Positions 36,414 to 44,729 of a stretch of DNA of 64,000 nucleotides are shown here, piece after piece. The notes under the pieces are model-generated. The model did no database searches and was not told where the DNA came from. It saw only the letters and a list, made by a program, of their open reading frames with translations. Made by a program: the position numbers and the translations under genes. Position 1 is the stretch's first letter; each line of letters opens with the position of its first letter. The stretch is from positions 124,001 through 188,000 of the forward strand of contig JAFLCU010000006.1 of NCBI GenBank assembly GCA_017303355.1, written 5' to 3'. This DNA comes from Caulobacterales bacterium (GTDB lineage: Bacteria; Pseudomonadota; Alphaproteobacteria; Caulobacterales; Aquidulcibacteraceae).

Positions 36414-36890
36414 ATGGGTTCGCACAACCGCAAAGGCGTCTCGCGACGCGGAACGATCGCCACGCTGTCGGTGGCGCCATTTCTCGGCCCTTCTGTCGCT
36501 AACGCGCTGGAGCCGGATCGATGCGTCGCCGCCTGCGAACACTGGCTAGCGCTTAACGCAGAACACAAACGCCTTGCCAATCGCTGGTGCGACTTGGAGG
36601 TGGAACTCGAACGGACGCACAAGTTTCTAAGCCTGTCCCGGCGCAAACAGCGTCTCATCCCGGAAGCGCGCGAGCTGGAGGAGATCGACGACCGCTTAGA
36701 GGAATTGCACGACGAGATGCGAACCATCCTCGCGCTTCTGCCGACCATGGTCGCGACGAGCGATCTCGGTCTCGCCGGAAAACTCGCCGTCGCCGCGATC
36801 GAGGTTTGTCCGGAAGAGAACGCCGAGGCCCACCATCTGATTGCGTCGATCCTGCGGGACTTCAAATCCATGCCCACGGTGATCGCCTAA
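36414..36890 (+). CDS. Tat-signal protein, element-encoded (paralogue 1)
   Basis: 158 residues from ATG 36414. The N-terminus has a twin-arginine signal (KGVSRRGTIATLSVAP, cleavage likely near ANA). The mature part is helical and charged: CEHWLALNAEHKRLANRW, then PEARELEEIDDRLEEL and LIASILRDFKSM. The same pattern recurs in the protein at 37153-37653, so the two are paralogues. Function unknown; export of a folded helical protein is predicted. First gene of a three-gene operon. Confidence 0.68.
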   Translation: MGSHNRKGVSRRGTIATLSVAPFLGPSVANALEPDRCVAACEHWLALNAEHKRLANRWCDLEVELERTHKFLSLSRRKQRLIPEARELEEIDDRLEELHDEMRTILALLPTMVATSDLGLAGKLAVAAIEVCPEENAEAHHLIASILRDFKSMPTVIA

Positions 36891-37156
36891 TGGCATCTGG
36901 TATCAGCTTCATCGCCCTTTTGGCGCTGGCAGGCGCGCTCCTGCATTTGGCATGGCACTTGATGCTCGCCACGTTGATTTGGGCGCCATCCGCAGCCGGC
37001 GCGCTCGGCGCCGGCTGGTACATCACAAGCTGGACCGCTGACGCAGGATTAGGCGTGGCCGCAGCCATTCTCGCGGCGTCGGTGATCCGGGCGCTTATCA
37101 CGCGCGGTTTGGCTTGGCTGTGGTGGCAAACACTCGGCGGGATTACCGCGCGATGA
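36890..37156 (+). CDS. small membrane protein between two Tat-signal genes
   Basis: 88 residues starting at ATG 36890, overlapping the previous stop (TAATG). Two or three hydrophobic helices (about 5-28, 30-46 and 50-72) and few charges. Its stop overlaps the next ATG by 4 nt. No family recognised. Tight coupling to both Tat-signal genes suggests joint function. Confidence 0.6.
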   Translation: MASGISFIALLALAGALLHLAWHLMLATLIWAPSAAGALGAGWYITSWTADAGLGVAAAILAASVIRALITRGLAWLWWQTLGGITAR

Positions 37157-37653
37157 AACAGCCAAACTCACCCAAATTCTCCCGTCGCCATTTGATTGCT
37201 GGCGTCGCGGCAACGCCGTTGCTCGCTGCCGCGAACCCGCCGCCCCGTGCAAGCACCAAAGCCGTCCGCGAGGCGACGAGGAGGTTAGACCCAGTCGTGG
37301 AAATGGCGCGCGAGTGTTTGGCGCTTCATCGCGAGAGCGAGCGCCTACATCGCCGATACGGCACTGTTGAGTCGGTGCTCTTCGACAATTGCAAGCGTCT
37401 GCAATTGTCGAAAGCTCAGCAACGCGCACAGCCCGAAGCGCGCAAACTTCAGGAGATCAGCGATCGTCTCGACTTCCTGTGGAAGGAGCGCCCACGAAAA
37501 ATGCGCCGGTTACGAAACACCCGAGCGACGAGTCTTGAAGGCGTCATCGGCAAGTTGAAATGTGCTGCAGGCGGCATGCAGCCGGACGAATTTCCGAGCG
37601 CGTTCAAATTACTGCAGGCGACGATCCGCGACCTGGAAGCGATGCGCGCGTGA
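37153..37653 (+). CDS. Tat-signal protein, element-encoded (paralogue 2)
   Basis: 166 residues from ATG 37153. Clear twin-arginine signal FSRRHLIAGVAATPLLAAA. The mature part aligns with paralogue 1: ARECLALHRESERLHRRY, PEARKLQEISDRLDFL, ATSLEGVIGKLKCAA and LLQATIRDLEAM at matching spacing. The middle is more basic. Function unknown. The region to 37799 holds nothing I can support. Confidence 0.68.
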   Translation: MKQPNSPKFSRRHLIAGVAATPLLAAANPPPRASTKAVREATRRLDPVVEMARECLALHRESERLHRRYGTVESVLFDNCKRLQLSKAQQRAQPEARKLQEISDRLDFLWKERPRKMRRLRNTRATSLEGVIGKLKCAAGGMQPDEFPSAFKLLQATIRDLEAMRA

Positions 37654-37799
37654 GGCGCGCAGTGACGCGACATCCCATTTTCGGACCTTCAAGAGAATTC
37701 GCCCGAGAACGGACAGAGGGCTTCCGCTCTCCGTCTAGATAGGACCTAGTCGGCGCAAGACTTCTTGCCCTGAAAGGACACCTCCGCCTCGACGAACTA

Positions 37800-39254
37800 C
37801 TACGAGTCCGGTTGCTGACCCAGCGCTCGAATGTTGTCTTCATGCCTTGCTCGATCAATCGGGTAGAGCATGAGCAATCCGATGGCCACACACGTCACCG
37901 CCACCATGAGCGGCGCATAGAGCGCGCCAAGCGACCATACCATCTCGGACGTCACATTTTCGCGCGTGGCCGCACTCGGAAAATTAATGATGCTCAACAT
38001 CACGCCCGAAACAAGCACGCCCAAGCCCGACACGGCTTTGGTGAAGAATTGGTCTGCGGAGAAGATGATCCCCTCAGAGCGTTGACCAGTTCTTACAGCG
38101 ACATCTTCGACGACATCCGCCAGCATCGAATTCATCATGACCGCGGTCATCACGTAGAACAGGCCCTGCAAGAAGAATTCAACGACCAGGATCGCAAATA
38201 AGAGATCGGATCCGTTCTCCGGCATCAAGCCCAGCAGACGCAGAACAATCGGCCCAATCGAGTTCACGAGGCCAATCGAGTAAGTCGTGATCGCGCCGCG
38301 ACGTTTTCCAAGCCATCGCGAGACGAAAGGCACAAAGCTTGCGCCTATCAAAGCGCCAGCCGCCGTCAACATGGCAAGCAGAGACAATTGCGCTTGCGTA
38401 AGTCCCCAAAAATAGAGCCCCAGATAGAGCTCTAATCCATTGCGAGAAGCGCTTGCCACCGACACGAACACGCCCACCGCGATCATCGCGAGCGCGGCGC
38501 GGTTGCCAAGCACACCCAAGAAATCGCGAAGAAACTGCATCGGCGACACGCTCGATCCATACACTTTCGGCGCGGGCTGGCGAAGCCAAGGAATGAAGCG
38601 ATGTGTCGCCATCGCGGAGACGATGATCACGACAAACATCACCGCCGACATCACCAGCGAAAACAAGAAATAGCCGTCACGACTGGTGACGCCGCCTGAT
38701 CCGTCGGCATTGGGCGCCAGAAAGAATTGTAGGCCACCCACAGAGACCGCCATCGCGGCGGCAGTGCGAAAGAAGATGCGTGCGCTCACAATATTCGTGC
38801 GCGCATCATAGCCCGCGACCAAATCCGGCCCCAATGCAACGGACGGCAGCTCAAACAGCGTGTCGCAGATCCGGATCGCCATCAGGCACAGTAACAAATA
38901 CCAAAACAGCGCGTCTTCACTCCAACCCAACGGGGGATTCCAAAGCAGAAAAAAACTAACGGCAAGCGGCAGCGCAGACGCGTACATGAAGGGATGGCGT
39001 CTGCCCCACCGAGAGCGGAAATGGTCTGAGAAGAAGCCGACCAGAGGATCCATAATCGCGTCGACAATCATCACGAGCGTAATCGCAAGCGAGACCGAGA
39101 TCGGCGACATGCCGATAGCCTGATTGTAGAAGATGAGCAGAAACGAGCCGAGCGCTCGAAGTTCAATCCCACTTGATACGGCGCCCACACCGTAGAGCCC
39201 GGTTGTAACCGGCCCTAATTTCGGACGCTCTCCTCCCGTGCTTGCGCTCTGCAT
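37800..39254 (-). CDS. MFS transporter, GPH (glycoside-pentoside-hexuronide) type
   Basis: 484-residue secondary transporter with twelve predicted helices. The N-terminal half has the GPH pattern VDAIMDPLVGFFSDHFRSRWGRRHPFMY, and FELPSVALGPDLVAGYDARTNI where GPH members have their conserved loop. GPH transporters usually co-transport sugars or glycosides with cations, though some move other substrates. It lies downstream of the AtuA-DUF4387 pair on the same strand, so it probably imports the compound that pathway uses. Confidence 0.85.
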   Translation of the reverse strand: MQSASTGGERPKLGPVTTGLYGVGAVSSGIELRALGSFLLIFYNQAIGMSPISVSLAITLVMIVDAIMDPLVGFFSDHFRSRWGRRHPFMYASALPLAVSFFLLWNPPLGWSEDALFWYLLLCLMAIRICDTLFELPSVALGPDLVAGYDARTNIVSARIFFRTAAAMAVSVGGLQFFLAPNADGSGGVTSRDGYFLFSLVMSAVMFVVIIVSAMATHRFIPWLRQPAPKVYGSSVSPMQFLRDFLGVLGNRAALAMIAVGVFVSVASASRNGLELYLGLYFWGLTQAQLSLLAMLTAAGALIGASFVPFVSRWLGKRRGAITTYSIGLVNSIGPIVLRLLGLMPENGSDLLFAILVVEFFLQGLFYVMTAVMMNSMLADVVEDVAVRTGQRSEGIIFSADQFFTKAVSGLGVLVSGVMLSIINFPSAATRENVTSEMVWSLGALYAPLMVAVTCVAIGLLMLYPIDRARHEDNIRALGQQPDS

Positions 39255-39290
39255 TGTTCTTATCCGTGTCGCAGGCTTCGTTTGACGCGA

Positions 39291-39599
39291 TCAGGGCACA
39301 TCAAGCGCTATAAGCGGCGCATATTGTTGACCGCCATGCATGTCCGCGTCCCCCAGATCGCCCTGAAAAACGGGGCGCGGGATGCTCAATTTGAAAGCGC
39401 GCGCGTTGGGACACTCGAAATAGCGCACGATGCGCGCGTCCAAGCCGTAAAGGCGCGCGAACGCATCCGCGGAAAGCACCCCCGAACGACGGACCCGCTC
39501 GAAATCCTGATCCTTCTCGAACATGATGTCGAAGGTCAGCACAAAAGGACCAGCGTTCTTGCTGCGGATGAGCCGCGCCAATTCTCCGAGCTTTGCCAT
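39291..39599 (-). CDS. DUF4387 protein
   Basis: 102 residues from ATG 39599 (MAKLGELARLIRSKNAGPF). The LTFDIMFEKDQDFERVRRSG stretch is typical of DUF4387, a family nearly always encoded beside AtuA/DUF1446 proteins. Its ATG overlaps the AtuA-like stop (ATGA). In some proteins the two families are fused, so a complex is likely. Function unknown. Confidence 0.85.
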   Translation of the reverse strand: MAKLGELARLIRSKNAGPFVLTFDIMFEKDQDFERVRRSGVLSADAFARLYGLDARIVRYFECPNARAFKLSIPRPVFQGDLGDADMHGGQQYAPLIALDVP

Positions 39600-40993
39600 C
39601 AGGCCGCCTCCCTGCCCTCGCCCTCGCCCACGGTGACGAGTTCTGTGCGAAACATCTCGGTCTTCCGTTCCGGAGCGGCGACATGATTGAGCGAGAAACG
39701 ATAGACTGGCCCCCTTTCGATCTCGGCTGGATTGTGCAAGCACGCATAACCGGTGATCGCGCCCTTCCATTCCGGGATTGGCGCGTGCAGCAAGGGTTGG
39801 CGGCACAATTTGGCGATTGATGTCGCCACCGCCTGCGTCGGCGCTGTCGCTTCCACCACGATGCCTACTTCAAGCGGAACGTGGGCGGTGTCGCGCTCCA
39901 GCGCCCCCATCACGGCATCCTTGCCGTAAACATGCATCTTAAGCGTATGAACGCCGTCGCCGAGCTTTACGCCCAACAATTCCTCGACCTTGTTGGCGAT
40001 GTAGCCATTGATCAGTCCAAGCCAGCTGTCGAGCTGACGCAAAATGTAAGGATCGCGTACGCCGCCGACCATGATGGTTTGAAAGCCAACTTGTTCGGCC
40101 CCTTCCAGCTTGACCGTGTAGGTTTCCGCTCGATGGAATTGACTGCCGGTCACGCGGACTGCGGTCTCATCGAGTTGTTCGTAGACGCATTGGCTCAAAT
40201 CCAGCGTTCCCGAACATTCCTTGTGCAGATAGGGGTCGCCATTCTCGTAGAGCCCATGCGCGGCGACGCTCTGGGGCGTGCAACGCAAGCCTTCGCCAAT
40301 CGGCCGCAGGATCAGCTCGTCGTGACGGACAACGCCGACGATCACGCCTTTACCCATGGTCTCGCAAACGAGCGTGCCGCACTCGGCCGCCTTCCCCGCG
40401 TGCCAAGCCAGGCCTTCGGGAAACCCGTGCATGATTGGTATCGCGGCATAAAGCGCAGGATCGGAGCAGCGGCCCGCAATGACGACATCAGCGCCAGCGC
40501 GGATGGCGTCCTGAAGCGGCTCAACGCCCATCATGCCAACGACGCGGCTGCGACGCAGAACCCCTTCATCGATGGCAGGCGCAGGATCAAGCGCGCGAAT
40601 ACGATCGCGGGCAAGAAGATCGGCCAGGTAATCGCTATTCTGCTCGGACTTGATCACGGCCACTTTGAGCGACCAATCGTGCTCAGAGATGATCTCGCGC
40701 ACGATCGCCATCATCCAATCGACATGCGTGTCGGAGCCGGCCGTGCCGACGGAGCCAATAAGCACCGGGATGCGCGCTTTGCGCGCCGCACGCAGCACAA
40801 CATCCATGTCGCGTTTGACCGCTTCACGTGCAAACGCGGCTCGCCCGGCGCCCAGATAAAACGGGCCCGCGTCGGTTGAGCCAGCGTCGCTTGCGATGAA
40901 ATCCGGCTTGTAAGCGAGCGAGGCCTCTAGACTCGGTTCATGGACGCCTGCGCCAAGTGCGCCAGTCGCGGCGACAAAGGTGATTTCTTGCAT
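39599..40993 (-). CDS. AtuA-like (DUF1446) protein
   Basis: 464 residues from ATG 40993 (MQEITFVAATGALGAG). Family signatures: DFIASDAGSTDAGPFYLG, IGSVGTAGSDTHVDWM, and ADVVIAGRCSDPALYAAIPI. AtuA is needed for acyclic terpene (citronellol/geraniol) use in Pseudomonas, but most DUF1446 members act in unidentified pathways, so terpene use here is only a possibility. Divergent from the citrate-synthase-like gene; the 91-nt spacer holds a repeated GTCCA...TTGAC site. Confidence 0.85.
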   Translation of the reverse strand: MQEITFVAATGALGAGVHEPSLEASLAYKPDFIASDAGSTDAGPFYLGAGRAAFAREAVKRDMDVVLRAARKARIPVLIGSVGTAGSDTHVDWMMAIVREIISEHDWSLKVAVIKSEQNSDYLADLLARDRIRALDPAPAIDEGVLRRSRVVGMMGVEPLQDAIRAGADVVIAGRCSDPALYAAIPIMHGFPEGLAWHAGKAAECGTLVCETMGKGVIVGVVRHDELILRPIGEGLRCTPQSVAAHGLYENGDPYLHKECSGTLDLSQCVYEQLDETAVRVTGSQFHRAETYTVKLEGAEQVGFQTIMVGGVRDPYILRQLDSWLGLINGYIANKVEELLGVKLGDGVHTLKMHVYGKDAVMGALERDTAHVPLEVGIVVEATAPTQAVATSIAKLCRQPLLHAPIPEWKGAITGYACLHNPAEIERGPVYRFSLNHVAAPERKTEMFRTELVTVGEGEGREAA

Positions 40994-41016
40994 GTGCCCT
41001 CGATCTGGATGGGTTC

Positions 41017-41030
41017 GTCCAGACATTGAC
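41017..41030. promoter_or_regulatory. GTCCA-TTGAC site 1 (AtuA side)
   Basis: GTCCAGACATTGAC, preceded by GGGTTC. It lies between the divergent AtuA-like and HTH-citrate-synthase genes and resembles the sites at 42290 and 42346. Candidate operator of the HTH protein. Confidence 0.45.
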
Positions 41031-41084
41031 GGCCGCAAAAAATATCGTCAACCTTGACTGATCGCGTACACATATGGGCAAAAC

Positions 41085-42281
41085 ATGAGCGACGACCTCT
41101 ATATTAGCGCCGAAGAGGCCGCCGCCGAATTGCGCGTCTCCGTGCCGACACTTTACGCCTATGTCAGCCGCAAGCAGATTCGATCACGTAAGATCCCTGG
41201 AGAGCGTCGGCATCAATATTGGCGCCCCGACATTGATCGCGTGCGAAACGGCGCACCGGCGCCCGCCGGCTCGATGTTTGAGGTGAAGCAGCAGACCCAG
41301 ATTTCACTGATCACGCCTGCCGGCCACTATTATCGCGGCGTAAGCGCGTTGAAGCTTGCAGAGACACACACACTCGAACAAACGGCTTCGCTGCTTTGGG
41401 AATGCGATGAGAAGCTCGCCTTTGGCGAGCGTAAGCCACGCACGATCGCCGCATTCAAAACCATTGCCTACGAGCTGATGGAAGCCGCCACAACACCAGA
41501 CAAGGCGATCGCCCTCTTCCCCCTCCTCGAACACGGCAATCCTCAAGCGTTCGATCTAGGTCATGATGGACTTTGCCGCACAGGCGGCGACATCGTGCGC
41601 TGGTATGCAGCCCTCCTGACCGGAGCAGACAAGGTCTCCACCGAACCGCTTCATCTGCAGATTGCCAAGCCACTTAAGTGCAGCGCCAAGGAAAGCGATC
41701 TACTGCGCCGATTGCTCGTATTGTCTGCCGATCATGGCTTTGCGGCAGGCACCGCCGCGGTACGCGCGGTCGCCAGCACCGGCGTGTCGCCATATCGCGC
41801 GGTGATCGCGGGACTTGCAATCGTTACGGGTCGGCGCAGCCGCTTTGGACGCCTTGAAGGTACAGGGCGCTTTCTCAATGAATTACTGAGTTCGCTGGAC
41901 TCCCCCCAAGATGTAATCGTGCGTCGCCTCCGTGAGGGCGATGTCGTGCCGGGCTTCGATTCTCATGACGTCTATCCCGGCATGGATCCGCGCGCCGAAA
42001 CGCTGATCAACGCGATGCGACCCATTTACGGTGGTGAGAAGGATTTTAAGCGCGTGCTCTCCGCGATCCAGTTCGTACAGGGATTGAACGGATCACATCC
42101 CAGTTTCGCCTTCGTGCACGCGGTGATTTCGCGTCGGCTGGGGGCCCCGAGCCAAAACGTGTTGTACATCCTTGGACGCATGTCCGGATGGATCGCTCAT
42201 GCGATCGAACAATACCAAGCCGGCGAAATCGCACGCGGCGCCGCCGATTATGTCGGCGCATTGCCGAAGGCCGACGTCTAA
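41085..42281 (+). CDS. HTH-citrate synthase fusion, probable sensor-regulator
   Basis: 398 residues. Residues 1-60 are an excisionase/MerR-type HTH (YISAEEAAAELRVSVPTLYAY, then GERRHQYWRPDIDRVR). The rest is a citrate-synthase-like domain with LVLSADHGFAAGTAAVRAVAS (H217) and GRMSGWIAHAIEQYQ near the end. Where catalytic members have the PLHGGAN histidine, this protein reads GRRSRFG (249-255), and the usual catalytic Asp before the final helix is not evident. I infer a regulator using the fold to sense a CoA- or acid-type ligand. An enzyme with altered chemistry is the alternative. Confidence 0.75.
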   Translation: MSDDLYISAEEAAAELRVSVPTLYAYVSRKQIRSRKIPGERRHQYWRPDIDRVRNGAPAPAGSMFEVKQQTQISLITPAGHYYRGVSALKLAETHTLEQTASLLWECDEKLAFGERKPRTIAAFKTIAYELMEAATTPDKAIALFPLLEHGNPQAFDLGHDGLCRTGGDIVRWYAALLTGADKVSTEPLHLQIAKPLKCSAKESDLLRRLLVLSADHGFAAGTAAVRAVASTGVSPYRAVIAGLAIVTGRRSRFGRLEGTGRFLNELLSSLDSPQDVIVRRLREGDVVPGFDSHDVYPGMDPRAETLINAMRPIYGGEKDFKRVLSAIQFVQGLNGSHPSFAFVHAVISRRLGAPSQNVLYILGRMSGWIAHAIEQYQAGEIARGAADYVGALPKADV

Positions 42282-42289
42282 GCATTGAC

Positions 42290-42308
42290 GGGTTGCGTCC
42301 AGATTGAC
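42290..42308. promoter_or_regulatory. GTCCA-TTGAC site 2
   Basis: GGGTTGCGTCCAGATTGAC, close to the sequence around site 1 (GGGTTCGTCCAGACATTGAC). It lies just after the HTH-citrate-synthase stop and upstream of the TonB receptor gene. Confidence 0.45.
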
Positions 42309-42345
42309 TCAACCCCCATCACCCCACACCCTGAGATCATTAGAC

Positions 42346-42382
42346 GTCCATATTGACGATTTTCGTACAGTCATAAATGGAC
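42346..42382. promoter_or_regulatory. GTCCA-TTGAC site 3, imperfect inverted repeat
   Basis: GTCCATATTGAC (42346-42357) and GTCATAAATGGAC (42370-42382) form an imperfect inverted repeat 21 nt before the TonB receptor start. It overlaps the likely promoter, so it is a good operator candidate. Confidence 0.5.
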
Positions 42383-42402
42383 GCGATCCCAGGGAGGACG
42401 CG

Positions 42403-44598
42403 ATGCGCATTGGAAGTTTGAAGTCCGTCATTCTTGCGTCGGCCGCGATGTGCGCTGGCGCGCTGCCGGCTTATGCGCAGGACAGCGACACCGATGATGG
42501 CGCCGTTGAGCGCGACGAAATCGTCGTGACCGCCACGCGCCGCGCTGAATCGCTTCAGGACGTACCGCTAACGGTCACCGCCTTCAGCGCCGAGACGCTT
42601 GCCGAACAGCGTATCGTCGAGATCCAGCGCCTTGTGAACAACACCCCCGGCGTGGGCGTCGACACCTTTCCCCGCGTCGCGCCGCGTGCGTGGTTTCGCG
42701 GCGTCGGCGGATCCAATCAAGGCGCCGGCGCTGATCCATCCACTGTCGCCTTCCTCGACGGCGTCAATCTAGGGCGCGGGCCGATGTTGGGCGTCGACAT
42801 GTTTGATCTCGAGCGCGTTGAGGTGTTGAAGGGGCCGCAAGGCACGCTCTGGGGCCGCAACGTCATCGGCGGCGCCATCAACTACATCACCGCGCGCCCC
42901 GAAGCGTCGGACATCACTCGCCTACGCGTCATGGTCGGAGACTTCGGTCAACGCAACGTGTTTGGCGTGCTCAATCGTGCGCTTGCCGACGACGTCTACG
43001 CCCGCTTCGCGGTGAGCTCCCTGAAGAACGACGGCTTCCGCACCAATCGGGTCGATGGCGGACCACTTGATGAAGATGATCGCTTTAGCGCGCGCGCGAG
43101 TTTCCTATTCGATTGGGGGCCCAACGGCGAACTCACCCTTTCCGCCGACAACACAAGCGATCGCACGTCGGGCGGGGCGCGATTCAATATAGCGCCACAA
43201 GGGTCGGAAGACCCTGAACATCCGCCGACCAATGCCTATGCCGACCGGCCCGGCTACGTGCACCGCGACACAGGCGGCCTGCGCGCAGAATACACACGCG
43301 GACTTGGGTTTGCCGATCTCACGGCGCTCGTAGGCTATCGTTATGTCGATTTCGCCTCTTCAGAGGACCTCGATGGAGCCACCGTCGCGCAAAACGCCAC
43401 GAATGGCTTGGGCGTCAACGCCCTCCAAGTGTTGATGGCGGAAGAAGCGGAAGCCTTCTCCGGCGAATTGCGCCTCGCATCAACAGGCGACGGCCCGCTT
43501 TCCTGGGTCGCTGGCCTTTACGCCTTGCGCGAAGAAACCACCCGCGATCGTGAGACCGAGACCGCGTTTCTCGACACCAGCGAGAACCTCTATGTCGGCC
43601 ACAACGTGACCGAGCACGCGGCCGCCTTTGGCGAGGCAACTTATGCAGTGACGCCTGCGCTGCGTTTGATTGCAGGCTTGCGCTACACGCAAGAGACCAA
43701 GACCTACGACGTCACCCGCTATGTCGGAGATCCCGCGGCGCCAACGATCAACTTCTCGACCGTCGCCAATCCAGGCGAAACCGACGAGAACGCTTGGACC
43801 TACCGGATCGGCGCGGACTACGATTTCAGCGATGATGTGATGGCTTACGCGACCATTTCGACCGGCTTCAAGTCAGGCGCTTTCCAAGAACAGCCTAATG
43901 CCGCGACAGCGCGTTTGGCGACCGATCCTGAAGAAGCGATCAATTACGAGATCGGCCTCAAGTCAGAGTGGTTCGACGGTCGCCTCCGCGTGAACGCTGC
44001 CGCGTTCCATATGGATTATAGCAATTTGCAGCGCATCGCCGTCATAAGCGATCTTTCAGGCCCGCCCGGCAGCAGCGTTGTCATTACCGACACTTCGGAT
44101 GCAACCATCGACGGCATCGAAGTCGATTCAAGCTGGTGGGCTAGCGAAAATCTGCAGTTCAATCTGAGCTATACCTATCTTGACGCGACTTACGGCACGC
44201 TCATCGAGACGCTTCAGATCAATGCCGACGGCAGCCCATTGCTCAACAATTCAAGCGGCAACCAACTTACCCGCACGCCAACGCACAAGATCGTCTTTGG
44301 CGTAGCTTACGAGACCGACGATTACGAATGGGGCAGCTTGCGCGCGGCGCTCAACGGAAACTACGAAAGCGAAGTATTCGACGACAGCTCCAACAACCTG
44401 CTGGAATATCGCCACCCCCGGACGCTGCTGGATGCAAGCCTTGAATATAAGATCAACGAAACCGTTGCGGTCACTGCGTGGGTCAACAATCTGACCGATG
44501 AGGTGACGCGATCACATTCGACCGCGTCGGCCGGCGGACACTTCGTTCAGTACGGCCCGCCGAGACAAGTCGGGCTTACGTTGGATTTCGACTTCTGA
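42403..44598 (+). CDS. TonB-dependent outer-membrane receptor
   Basis: 731 residues from ATG 42403, with AGGGAGGA upstream. Signal peptide cleaved near AYA-Q26, TonB box DEIVVTATRR (about 41-50), plug domain with LKGPQGTLWGRNVIGGAINYITARP, then a beta-barrel ending in a C-terminal aromatic strand (LTLDFDF). This is the type Caulobacterales and sphingomonads use for plant- or glycan-derived compounds. It is preceded by repeated operator-like sites and probably imports the substrate of the cluster. Confidence 0.93.
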   Translation: MRIGSLKSVILASAAMCAGALPAYAQDSDTDDGAVERDEIVVTATRRAESLQDVPLTVTAFSAETLAEQRIVEIQRLVNNTPGVGVDTFPRVAPRAWFRGVGGSNQGAGADPSTVAFLDGVNLGRGPMLGVDMFDLERVEVLKGPQGTLWGRNVIGGAINYITARPEASDITRLRVMVGDFGQRNVFGVLNRALADDVYARFAVSSLKNDGFRTNRVDGGPLDEDDRFSARASFLFDWGPNGELTLSADNTSDRTSGGARFNIAPQGSEDPEHPPTNAYADRPGYVHRDTGGLRAEYTRGLGFADLTALVGYRYVDFASSEDLDGATVAQNATNGLGVNALQVLMAEEAEAFSGELRLASTGDGPLSWVAGLYALREETTRDRETETAFLDTSENLYVGHNVTEHAAAFGEATYAVTPALRLIAGLRYTQETKTYDVTRYVGDPAAPTINFSTVANPGETDENAWTYRIGADYDFSDDVMAYATISTGFKSGAFQEQPNAATARLATDPEEAINYEIGLKSEWFDGRLRVNAAAFHMDYSNLQRIAVISDLSGPPGSSVVITDTSDATIDGIEVDSSWWASENLQFNLSYTYLDATYGTLIETLQINADGSPLLNNSSGNQLTRTPTHKIVFGVAYETDDYEWGSLRAALNGNYESEVFDDSSNNLLEYRHPRTLLDASLEYKINETVAVTAWVNNLTDEVTRSHSTASAGGHFVQYGPPRQVGLTLDFDF

Positions 44599-44620
44599 TT
44601 CAATCCTCCCCGGATCAGCT

Positions 44621-44650
44621 GGCCGACGCCTCTATGGCGTCGGCCTTTTT
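44621..44650 (+). terminator. intrinsic terminator of the TonB receptor gene
   Basis: Perfect 10-bp stem GGCCGACGCC (44621-44630) and GGCGTCGGCC (44636-44645), 5-nt loop, followed by TTTTT. Confidence 0.92.
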
Positions 44651-44729
44651 GTTTGGGCATCTACGCGCCGATATCCCAAAACCTGACATTAGCCGCCTGT
44701 CGCCCCAGAACGGACGTTAGACCACAAAA

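Noticed and set aside
42304..42402. Upstream in-frame start of the TonB receptor at 42304.
   Set aside because: It would place 33 residues before the signal peptide and span the operator-like repeat; the ATG at 42403 has a good ribosome site.
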